Shown here: piece by piece, positions 8,474 through 15,545 of the stretch
How the letters are laid out: each line of letters opens with the position of its first letter
Position numbering within the stretch: position 1 is the stretch's first letter
NCBI GenBank assembly: GCA_016712595.1
Contig: JADJQT010000001.1
Span: forward strand, 1-64,000
Length of the DNA: 64,000 nucleotides
DNA from: Rhodospirillales bacterium
GTDB taxonomy: Bacteria; Pseudomonadota; Alphaproteobacteria; Rhodospirillales; Defluviicoccaceae
Direction of reading: 5' to 3'
Translations under genes and position numbers: made by a program
The notes under the pieces: generated by a model
Seen by the model: only the letters and a program-made list of their open reading frames with translations
Database searches by the model: none
What the model was told of the DNA's origin: nothing

Positions 8474-9637
8474 ATGTACGTCGGTAAGGGCACTTGCGTA
8501 CGCAGGGGGTATTCGCGTTCGCGCGACCCGGCTCGCGCGGCGCGCGAGCTGTTCGACAGCATTTACCATCCGGATGCGTCGCTCGGTGTTTTCTTCTGTT
8601 CCACGGACTACGATCTGCCCGCGCTTGCCGCAGAGCTGGACGCACGATTTACCGGCATACCGCTCATCGGTTGTACTAGCGCCGGTGAGATCACCCCAGC
8701 CGGATACATGAAAGGCAGCGTCGCCGGATTTTCCCTCGCGCGTCCGGATTTCGCCGCCGTCGCCGCGCCCATCCGCAACCTGCGCCGTTTTTCCATTGCC
8801 GACGGCCAGGAGATGGTGCGCACGCTACGCGATGAACTTGAAGCATCCTGCGATGGCTCCGCCACGGATAACACGTTCGCCCTGCTGTTGATCGACGGGT
8901 TGTGCAAACGCGAGGAAGTCGTCCTCAGCGCGATTTCCTCGGCTCTGGGCGATATCCCGCTGTTCGGGGGGTCGGCAAGTGGCGGCATGACGTTCCAACG
9001 GAGTTACGTTTTCCATCGCGGCCAGTTTCACGCCGATGCCGCCATTCTCGTTCTGGTGAGCACCCGGTTGCCGATCAAGCTGTTCACGGTCGACCACTTC
9101 GTCAGTTCGGAGACGAAAATGGTCGTTACCGAAGCCGACCCGGCGCGGCGGATCGTCACCGAAATCAACGCCGAACCGGCCGGACGAGAATACGCGCGCC
9201 TTGTCGGACTGGAGGTCGACGCGCTGACGCCGATGATCTTTGCAACGCATCCGGTCGTCGTCAAAGTCGGCGGTCGCTACTACACGCGATCCATCCAGAA
9301 AGTTAATCCCGACGAGAGTCTGACTTTCTTTTGCGCCATCGACAAAGGGATCGTTCTGACAGTTGCGAAAGGCACCGACCTCCTGCACAACATGCGGCAA
9401 TTGTTCGACGACATCGCCGTCGAGATCGGGCCGCCGCAACTGGTTATCGGTTGCGATTGCATCCTGCGTGCCCTTGAGCTCGAAGAAAAACAATTGACGG
9501 CACAGGCTGACGATATGTTCGTCGCCAACAACGTCGTTGGGTTCAGCACGTTCGGAGAGCAATTTCACGCAATGCACGTCAACCAGACGTTCACCGGCGC
9601 CGCGATCGGAATCGGCGTCGTCAACCGCAGCACCTGA
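8474..9637 (+). CDS. FIST-domain protein, NosP-like sensor
   Basis: 387 residues from ATG 8474, chosen because GGGAGG ends five bases before it. The N-terminal FIST_N domain spans about residues 30-220 (SLGVFFCSTDYD, IPLIGCTSAGEITPAGY, LFGGSASGGM) and FIST_C about 230-370 (CDCILRALELEEKQ, NVVGFSTFGEQFHAMHVNQT). FIST proteins are intracellular sensory modules; NosP of Pseudomonas and relatives is a FIST protein that binds haem and senses nitric oxide and controls a co-transcribed hybrid kinase. The kinase gene follows 13 bases later, so the same arrangement holds here. Haem binding is inferred, not seen. No signal peptide. Confidence 0.9.
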   Translation: MYVGKGTCVRRGYSRSRDPARAARELFDSIYHPDASLGVFFCSTDYDLPALAAELDARFTGIPLIGCTSAGEITPAGYMKGSVAGFSLARPDFAAVAAPIRNLRRFSIADGQEMVRTLRDELEASCDGSATDNTFALLLIDGLCKREEVVLSAISSALGDIPLFGGSASGGMTFQRSYVFHRGQFHADAAILVLVSTRLPIKLFTVDHFVSSETKMVVTEADPARRIVTEINAEPAGREYARLVGLEVDALTPMIFATHPVVVKVGGRYYTRSIQKVNPDESLTFFCAIDKGIVLTVAKGTDLLHNMRQLFDDIAVEIGPPQLVIGCDCILRALELEEKQLTAQADDMFVANNVVGFSTFGEQFHAMHVNQTFTGAAIGIGVVNRST

Positions 9638-9650
9638 GCGGAGGATGGGT

Positions 9651-11960
9651 ATGGGCGCCACGCATTCATTCCCGCTGACCGACGGCATCAAGTTACAAAA
9701 GATCGTCAAGGTCCTGATGGATCAGGTCGAGCGCGGAATGGACTTTCAGGGCAACGCCTACAGTCTGTTCCAGACCGCGATCCTCCTTGAAGATAAGGTT
9801 CGGGAACGGACCCGGCGTCTGGAAATGGCGCTCCGCGACCTCGAACGCAGCAATCACGCCCTCAGCCTCGCCAATGCCCAGACGGAAACGGCGCAAACCC
9901 GTCTGATGGAGGCGATCGAGAGTATTTCCGAAGGGTTTGTCCACTTCGACCGCGACGGCCGGCTGGTGCTCTGCAACACCAAATTCATCGAGTTCTGGTC
10001 GTCGGAAGGTCGGGACATCCGGGAAATCATCCGGCCGGGAGTGCAATTTCGCGACATCTGTCGCTGGACCGTCGAGAACGGATTGATCGCCGATGCCGGC
10101 GACAAGCCGGAAGAATGGATCGATTACCGGACACATCGCCACGCCCGTCCCTCCGAGCCGATCATCGTGCACCTGACCAACGGCCGCTGGCTGCAGGTGC
10201 GCGAGCGGCAGACCCGCGACGGCGGTACGGTCGGAATCTATACCGACATCACTGAAATCAAGATCGTCGAGGAGCAGCGCCGCGAACAGGAACTGGCCGA
10301 GAAATCGATCCTGCTTCAATCGACGCTCGATAGCTTGGCTCAAGGCGTTTCGGTGTTTGATCGCGACTTGCGTCTGGTCGCATGGAACGACCGCTTCGTC
10401 GAATTGCTGGAATTGCCCGCCTGGCTGGCGCAAACGGGCGCTTCATTTTCTGACTACCTGACCTATCGCGCGGCGCGCGGCGACTTCAATGACGCCAGCG
10501 CCGCTGCGATTGAGGCGCGATTGGACGAGGTTCGGCTGCAAGACCCGATCAAGGGCGAACAAACACTTGTAAATGGGACGATGCTGGACGTCCGCCTCGA
10601 TTCGATGCCGGGCGGGGGCTTCGTGACCACCTACAGCGACATCACGGATCGACAGATGGCCGCCGCGCAGCTACGCGAGGCCAAGGAAACGCTGGAACGC
10701 CGCGTCGCCGAACGCACCGCCGAACTCACCGCGGTCAACAGCAAGCTGCGCCAAGAGATTTTTGAGCGGGCCGCCGTGGAGGGGGCGCTTTTGCGCGCCA
10801 AGGCCGACGCGGAAAAAGCGAATATGAGCAAGACACGGTTTCTCGCCGCAGCGAGCCACGACCTCCTGCAGCCATTGAATGCGGCGCGCTTGTTCGTGAC
10901 AACCCTGAGCGAGCGGCCTCTCGCCGAGCGGGAGCAAGAGTTCGTCGCCCACATTGATCGCGCGCTGGAGAGCGTCGAGGCGTTGCTCGGCACGTTGCTC
11001 GACATCTCCAAGCTCGACGCCGGAGCGGTCACCACAGAAAAGACCGATTTCATCATCGGCGATCTGCTGACGTCACTGGCGGAGGAATACACGCCCATGG
11101 CGCACAAGGCCGGCCTCGAGCTTGTCGTCGTGCCATCGTCGTGCGTCGTACGCTCCGACTCGGCGCTCCTCGCCCGCGTCCTGCGCAACTTTCTCAGCAA
11201 TGCGATCCGCTACACCGTGAGCGGACGCATTCTCCTCGGCTGCCGACGGCACAGCCGCGCGGTGCGGATCGAAACGTGGGACACAGGGCCCGGAATTCCC
11301 GAGCACGCCAGGGAAGAAATCTTCGAAGAGTTCCACCAGCTCGCGCATCGCGACCGTCCAGGCGAAAAAAGCTTCGGGCTCGGCCTTGCCATCGTCAAGC
11401 ATATCTGCCGCGTCCTCAACCATCCCGCCGGCGTACGATCGCGGCTGGGAAAGGGCTCGATGTTCTTCATCGAGCTCCCGGTCGGCTCAACACCGCAGGC
11501 AATTCGCCAGCATCGGCTGGCGTCGGCCTTGGTGTGCGATACGCTGCGCGACATCAGGGCCATGGTCATCGAAGATCAGCCGAATATCCTAGATGGCATG
11601 CGTGAACTGCTTTCCGGTTGGGGATGCTCCGTCTTACCGGCGATCGACGGGCAAGCCGCATTGGAGCATCTGCACCGCGGCGCACCCGCGCCGCAGGTCA
11701 TCATCGCCGACTATCATCTCGATGGCGGCTTCACCGGCATCGATGCCATTCGCGCGATCCGCGCCGCCCTCGGCACCAAAACGCCGGCACTAATCATTAC
11801 CGCCGATTGCGGCCGGGTCGTCGCCGACGCCGTCCGCCAGGAAGGTCTGCATCTGCTGCGAAAACCGCTGAAGCCAGCGAAGCTGCGGGCGCTCTTGTCG
11901 CATCTGGTCGACGGACAGAAGCCGAAAACCCACGAGACCGGGCATTCGGTCGCGGCCTGA
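9651..11960 (+). CDS. Hybrid PAS sensor histidine kinase/response regulator, NahK/ErcS'-like
   Basis: 769 residues from ATG 9651, which has GGAGG six bases upstream. No membrane segment. Order: N-terminal coiled coil (residues 40-85), PAS (about 85-200, SEGFVHFDRDGRLVLCN), PAS (about 220-330, AQGVSVFDRDLRLVAWN), coiled coil, HisKA with phospho-His403 (SHDLLQPLN), HATPase with N box NFLSNAIRY and G boxes DTGPGIP and GLGLAIV, and a C-terminal receiver (about 637-753) with probable phospho-Asp687 (IIADYHLD) and Lys in LLRKPLKP. The HDLLQPLNAARLF block and two PAS_7 domains are characteristic of the NahK/ErcS' group. It is partnered with the preceding FIST gene and probably phosphorylates the receiver of the facing regulator or a separate Hpt protein. 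Confidence 0.9.
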   Translation: MGATHSFPLTDGIKLQKIVKVLMDQVERGMDFQGNAYSLFQTAILLEDKVRERTRRLEMALRDLERSNHALSLANAQTETAQTRLMEAIESISEGFVHFDRDGRLVLCNTKFIEFWSSEGRDIREIIRPGVQFRDICRWTVENGLIADAGDKPEEWIDYRTHRHARPSEPIIVHLTNGRWLQVRERQTRDGGTVGIYTDITEIKIVEEQRREQELAEKSILLQSTLDSLAQGVSVFDRDLRLVAWNDRFVELLELPAWLAQTGASFSDYLTYRAARGDFNDASAAAIEARLDEVRLQDPIKGEQTLVNGTMLDVRLDSMPGGGFVTTYSDITDRQMAAAQLREAKETLERRVAERTAELTAVNSKLRQEIFERAAVEGALLRAKADAEKANMSKTRFLAAASHDLLQPLNAARLFVTTLSERPLAEREQEFVAHIDRALESVEALLGTLLDISKLDAGAVTTEKTDFIIGDLLTSLAEEYTPMAHKAGLELVVVPSSCVVRSDSALLARVLRNFLSNAIRYTVSGRILLGCRRHSRAVRIETWDTGPGIPEHAREEIFEEFHQLAHRDRPGEKSFGLGLAIVKHICRVLNHPAGVRSRLGKGSMFFIELPVGSTPQAIRQHRLASALVCDTLRDIRAMVIEDQPNILDGMRELLSGWGCSVLPAIDGQAALEHLHRGAPAPQVIIADYHLDGGFTGIDAIRAIRAALGTKTPALIITADCGRVVADAVRQEGLHLLRKPLKPAKLRALLSHLVDGQKPKTHETGHSVAA

Positions 11961-11972
11961 CGATGCTTGCAG

Positions 11973-12614
11973 TCAGCCGTCGCTCAATTCGCGGGCTGCG
12001 ATAACTGCTTGCGTGCGGCTGTGAACGCGCAATTTGCGAAGGATCGCGGTTATGTGCGCCTTGACCGTCGATTCCTTGATGCCGAGTTCGTAGGCGATAA
12101 TTTTGTTCGATTTGCCCTGAGCCAGCAGTTCAAACACCCGAAGTTCGCCCGGTGTCAGCGCGGCAATGCGGTCGCGCAAGCGTTCGGACTGTGTCGGTCG
12201 CTCGCCGTCGCTGCCGAGTGCTACCAGCGGCAGATAGACCTCGCCGTTTAATACCCGAGCGATTCCTTCGCCGATCTGATCCTTCGAGTAGGACTTGGGA
12301 ATGAAGCCAGCGGCACCGTAGGTGATCGCATCGCGCATGATTTCCGGAGACGTCGCCGCCGAGACGACGACGATCGGCACCTCGGGAGCCGCGTTACGCA
12401 ACGTCACCAGCCCGGAAAACCCCGACGAGCCTGGCATCTGCAAATCGAGCATGATCATGTCGAGGTCAAATGCGGTTTCCCCGCCGACGACCTGCCTCGC
12501 CTCGTCGAGGGTACTCGCTTCGTAGATCCGATACTCGCGAAAGACCCCGGCGATGACATGGCGAAGGGCGGAGCGGAACAAAGGATGATCGTCGGCTAGA
12601 AGCACATTGAACAT
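11973..12614 (-). CDS. LuxR/NarL-family response regulator, AgmR/ErbR-like
   Basis: 213 residues from the ATG at 12614, which gives the standard receiver start FNVLLADDHPLFRSALR. Receiver: acidic pair Asp8-Asp9, phospho-acceptor Asp57 (MIMLDLQMPG), Ser in VVVSA, Lys in FIPKSY. The C-terminal helix-turn-helix is LTPGELRVFELLAQGKSNKI, followed by KESTVKAHITAILRKL. The sequence style (ADDHPLFR, LRNAAPEVPIVVVSA, NGEVYLPL) resembles AgmR/ErbR, which governs PQQ-dependent alcohol oxidation in pseudomonads. It converges on the hybrid kinase gene with 12 bases between stops, and lies downstream of pqqD on the same strand. Confidence 0.9.
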   Translation of the reverse strand: MFNVLLADDHPLFRSALRHVIAGVFREYRIYEASTLDEARQVVGGETAFDLDMIMLDLQMPGSSGFSGLVTLRNAAPEVPIVVVSAATSPEIMRDAITYGAAGFIPKSYSKDQIGEGIARVLNGEVYLPLVALGSDGERPTQSERLRDRIAALTPGELRVFELLAQGKSNKIIAYELGIKESTVKAHITAILRKLRVHSRTQAVIAARELSDG

Positions 12615-12714
12615 CAGGACGTCCGCCCGCTGGCCAAACGGTGGTTTTGTATCCCGCCGCCGGGCCGGATCCGACCTCGGGCTACCGAGGCTGGGATTTT
12701 GTTCGTCGCTCGTG

Positions 12715-13002
12715 TCATCCGACGAGCAGTCCGCGTGCGCCAAGGTCATCGACGAGATGCCGGACGTCGTGGACGATCACTTCGCGCGTGGCATCAAACG
12801 CTCCGGCGAGATCGTCAGCAATGTCCTCGACAGACGCGATGCCATCGCACCGCAGCAAGATCTCGACGGCGACATCGTTGGGCACAAGCAAGCGTTCCGG
12901 TGCGAGAATGACCCACCGCCCGCGTGTTCGATCGAAGGTCAGCCGCACTTGATTTGCCAACTGGGGACGAGAAAAGCCATAGCTACTCGTCGACGTCACC
13001 AT
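12715..13002 (-). CDS. pqqD: PqqD-family peptide chaperone (PQQ biosynthesis)
   Basis: 95 residues from ATG 13002, with GGAGGGCGC directly upstream. The core reads RPQLANQVRLTFDRTRGRWV, then LAPERLLVPNDVAVEILLRC and VDDLGARGLLV; the ERLLVPN and winged-helix pattern identify PqqD. PqqD holds the PqqA precursor peptide and presents it to the radical-SAM enzyme PqqE. No pqqA, B, C or E is present in the window, so either the other genes are elsewhere or this recognition domain serves another peptide. The neighbouring AgmR-like regulator and ExaC-type dehydrogenase favour a PQQ role. About 100 bases separate it from the regulator gene. Confidence 0.88.
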   Translation of the reverse strand: MVTSTSSYGFSRPQLANQVRLTFDRTRGRWVILAPERLLVPNDVAVEILLRCDGIASVEDIADDLAGAFDATREVIVHDVRHLVDDLGARGLLVG

Positions 13003-13515
13003 GCGCCCTCCGGCCGTACGGCACCCGCCGCTCTGGCGCACGGGGACCGGGGCAATGAATGTGTCGCTTTGGCGGCCGCCCGGCATTTGTCGCCACGCCT
13101 CCGGCGGCCGTGAGCCGAGGGCTCTATTCTAGGGGGCTTATCCTACTGTGGCGTTCGCCGGCAACTGGCAAAAGGTCGAAGGCCGATCGCTGGTCCGCCC
13201 CTCGTTCTTTCCAACAGGACTCACCAGCCACGCGCGCGAACCTATGAGAGCTCGGATTTCCTGTCGTTCACCGCATGCTTTGGACGGCAGACACCAATGA
13301 TTAAACGAATGCTCGCGGGTCATCACTACCGATGGACAAGTCGCTGACGTGCAAGACTATCTTCATTCCAGTGCACTCGACGAAGGTAGAATTTACTGTC
13401 AGCGATGCAAGGCTGATTGTTGGCAATCAATGGAATGTTTCTGAACGCGTTGATCGTGCGCGGCGGTGATTTTGCGACGTTAATGCGCGCAACCGAGACG
13501 CGAGGGAGGCGACGA
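13003..13515. other. Divergent control region between pqqD and the aldehyde dehydrogenase
   Basis: 513 bases without a credible gene; a 62-codon minus-strand frame shows no PqqA signature (no Glu-x3-Tyr core). The part next to the dehydrogenase (13300-13450) is less GC-rich than its surroundings and contains a dyad at 13414-13429. No sigma-54 box with correct GG-N10-GC spacing was found. Confidence 0.5.
13414..13429. promoter_or_regulatory. Dyad TGATTG-N4-CAATCA upstream of the aldehyde dehydrogenase gene
   Basis: Perfect 6-base arms (TGATTG TTGG CAATCA), centred about 95 bases before the start codon. Position and symmetry suit a regulator site. Whether the AgmR-like protein binds it is unknown. 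Confidence 0.35.
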
Positions 13516-15036
13516 ATGATTCATCAAGCCCTCGAGACACTTAACAAGAGTGTGGTTATTCGACCGAAGTATGACAACTTCATTGGTGGTCAGTGGACAC
13601 CGCCAGTGCGCGGCCAATACTTCACCAACCCGACGCCGGTCACCGGCCGGCCGTTGTGCGAAGTTGCCCGCTCGACCGCCGAAGATATCGAATTAGCCCT
13701 CGATGCCGCGCATGCCGCCAAGGACGCCTGGGGCAAGACCTCGGTCGCCGAGCGGGCGCTGATCCTCAACCGCATCGCCGACCGTATGGAAGAACGGCTG
13801 TCGGTTCTGGCGATGGTCGAGACGCTCGACAACGGCAAGCCGATCCGCGAGACCACCGCCGCCGACCTGCCGCTCGCCATCGACCACTTCCGTTACTTCG
13901 CCGGCTGCATCCGCGCCCAGGAAGGCACCCTTTCCGAGATTGACCACCATACCGTCGCCTACCATTTCCACGAGCCGCTCGGCGTGGTTGGCCAGATCAT
14001 CCCGTGGAATTTTCCACTGCTGATGGCGGTGTGGAAGCTGGCGCCGGCGCTCGCCGCCGGCAATTGTGTGGTGCTGAAGCCGGCCGAGCAGACGCCGATG
14101 GCGATCATGGTCTTCGCCGACATCATCGGCGATCTGTTGCCGCCGGGCGTGCTCAATATCGTCAATGGCTTCGGCGTCGAGGCGGGCAAGCCGCTCGCCA
14201 GCAACAAGCGCATCGCCAAGGTCGCGTTCACCGGCGAGACCACCACGGGGCGGCTGATCATGCAGTACGCCGCCGAGAATATCATCCCGGTGACCCTCGA
14301 GCTTGGCGGTAAGTCGCCGAACATCTTCTTCGCCGACGTCATGGCCGAGGATGACGAGTTCCAGGACAAGGCGATCGAAGGCTTTGCCATGTTCGCGCTC
14401 AACCAGGGCGAGGTCTGCACCTGCCCGTCACGGGCCCTGGTTCACGAGAGCATCTACGATAAGTTCATGGAAAAGGCGATCCCCCGCGTCAAGGCGATGA
14501 AGCAGGGCCACCCGCTCGATCCGGAAACGATGGTCGGCGCCCAGGCGTCCAATGATCAGATGGAGAAAATCCTCTCTTACATCGACATCGGCCGCAAGGA
14601 GGGAGCGAAGATCCTGGTCGGTGGCGAGCGTGCCCATCTCGATGGTGAGTGCGAGGGCGGCTTTTATGTCAAGCCGACGGTCTTCGAGGGCCACAATAAG
14701 ATGCGGGTGTTCCAAGAGGAGATCTTCGGCCCGTGCGTCTCGGTAACCACCTTCAAGACCGAGGAAGAAGCGATCGCCATCGCCAACGACACGCTCTACG
14801 GCCTCGGCGCCGGCGTGTGGAGCCGCGACGGCAGCCGTTACTTCCGGGTCGGCCGCGCCATCCAGGCGGGACGGGTGTGGACCAACTGCTATCACCTCTA
14901 TCCCGCCCACGCGGCGTTCGGCGGCTACAAGCAGTCGGGCATCGGCCGTGAGAACCACAAGATGATGCTCGATCACTACCAGCAGACCAAGAACCTGCTG
15001 GTCAGCTACGATCCCAAGGCGCTCGGCTTCTTCTAG
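13516..15036 (+). CDS. exaC: NAD-dependent aldehyde dehydrogenase, ExaC/AcoD type
   Basis: 506 residues from ATG 13516 (GGGAGG six bases upstream), the exact length of the ExaC/AcoD class. Motifs in order: PWNFPLLMAVWKLAPALAAG (NAD-binding region), GFGVEAGKPLASN, catalytic Glu in VTLELGGKSPNIF, catalytic Cys in NQGEVCTCPSRAL, and EEIFGPCVSV. It oxidises acetaldehyde or other short aldehydes to acids. In Pseudomonas the homologue ExaC follows the PQQ ethanol dehydrogenase. Here no exaA or exaB is present, but pqqD and an AgmR-like regulator lie next door and a DUF779 gene follows. Confidence 0.93.
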   Translation: MIHQALETLNKSVVIRPKYDNFIGGQWTPPVRGQYFTNPTPVTGRPLCEVARSTAEDIELALDAAHAAKDAWGKTSVAERALILNRIADRMEERLSVLAMVETLDNGKPIRETTAADLPLAIDHFRYFAGCIRAQEGTLSEIDHHTVAYHFHEPLGVVGQIIPWNFPLLMAVWKLAPALAAGNCVVLKPAEQTPMAIMVFADIIGDLLPPGVLNIVNGFGVEAGKPLASNKRIAKVAFTGETTTGRLIMQYAAENIIPVTLELGGKSPNIFFADVMAEDDEFQDKAIEGFAMFALNQGEVCTCPSRALVHESIYDKFMEKAIPRVKAMKQGHPLDPETMVGAQASNDQMEKILSYIDIGRKEGAKILVGGERAHLDGECEGGFYVKPTVFEGHNKMRVFQEEIFGPCVSVTTFKTEEEAIAIANDTLYGLGAGVWSRDGSRYFRVGRAIQAGRVWTNCYHLYPAHAAFGGYKQSGIGRENHKMMLDHYQQTKNLLVSYDPKALGFF

Positions 15037-15104
15037 GGCCGGCGCGTCCACTGGCCCGGGCGGCGATGGCTCGCCCGGGCGCCATCCGATGCGGAGGTGT
15101 GAGC

Positions 15105-15497
15105 TTGGTTGACCGCGTCATCGCGACCCCCGAAGCGGTGGCCCTCATCGAGCGGCTGAAGCTCGTCCACGGACCGTTGATGTTCCACCAGTCCGGTGGC
15201 TGCTGCGATGGCAGCGCACCGATGTGCTACCCCGCCGGAGAATTCAGGGTCGGCGGCGCCGACATCCTTCTCGGCGCGCTCGCCGGCAGCGCTTTCTGGA
15301 TGTGGGGTGAGCAGTACGCGTTCTTCACCCAGAGCCAGCTCATCATCGACGTGGTGCCAGGCCGCGGCTCCGGCTTTTCGCTCGAAAGCCCGGAAGGCGT
15401 GCGCTTTCTGACCCGCTCGCGCCTGTTCACCGACGACGAGCTCGCCGAACTCGACCGCGCCCCACCCCCCCGGCACGGCGACCAGCCGGCTGCCTGA
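15105..15497 (+). CDS. DUF779 protein, aldehyde dehydrogenase companion
   Basis: About 130 residues. The core GPLMFHQSGGCCDGSAPMCY and LIIDVVPGRGSGFSLE defines DUF779, a small family often found directly after AcoD/ExaC-type aldehyde dehydrogenases. The paired Cys (GGCCDG) and the Cys in PMCYP suggest metal or thiol chemistry, but the function is unknown. The start is uncertain: GGAGG at 15093-15097 favours TTG 15105 (seven-base spacing) or GTG 15099; an in-frame ATG at 15066 lacks a good ribosome site. Confidence 0.88.
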   Translation: MVDRVIATPEAVALIERLKLVHGPLMFHQSGGCCDGSAPMCYPAGEFRVGGADILLGALAGSAFWMWGEQYAFFTQSQLIIDVVPGRGSGFSLESPEGVRFLTRSRLFTDDELAELDRAPPPRHGDQPAA

Positions 15498-15545
15498 GCC
15501 CAGCGCGGGCGTGGCCCTGCCCCGGCACTTGCCGGCGTCACGGCG

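Noticed and set aside
13420..13436. Sigma-54 promoter (TTGGCA...) before the aldehyde dehydrogenase
   Set aside because: The GG is present but no GC follows at the required ten-base spacing.
13003..13515. pqqA-like peptide gene near pqqD
   Set aside because: The only open short frame (13138-13326, minus) lacks the Glu-x3-Tyr core of PqqA.
15522..15535. Small palindrome between DUF779 and uvrA as a bidirectional terminator
   Set aside because: Only a 6-bp stem (CCGGCA/TGCCGG) with a 2-base loop and no T run on either strand.
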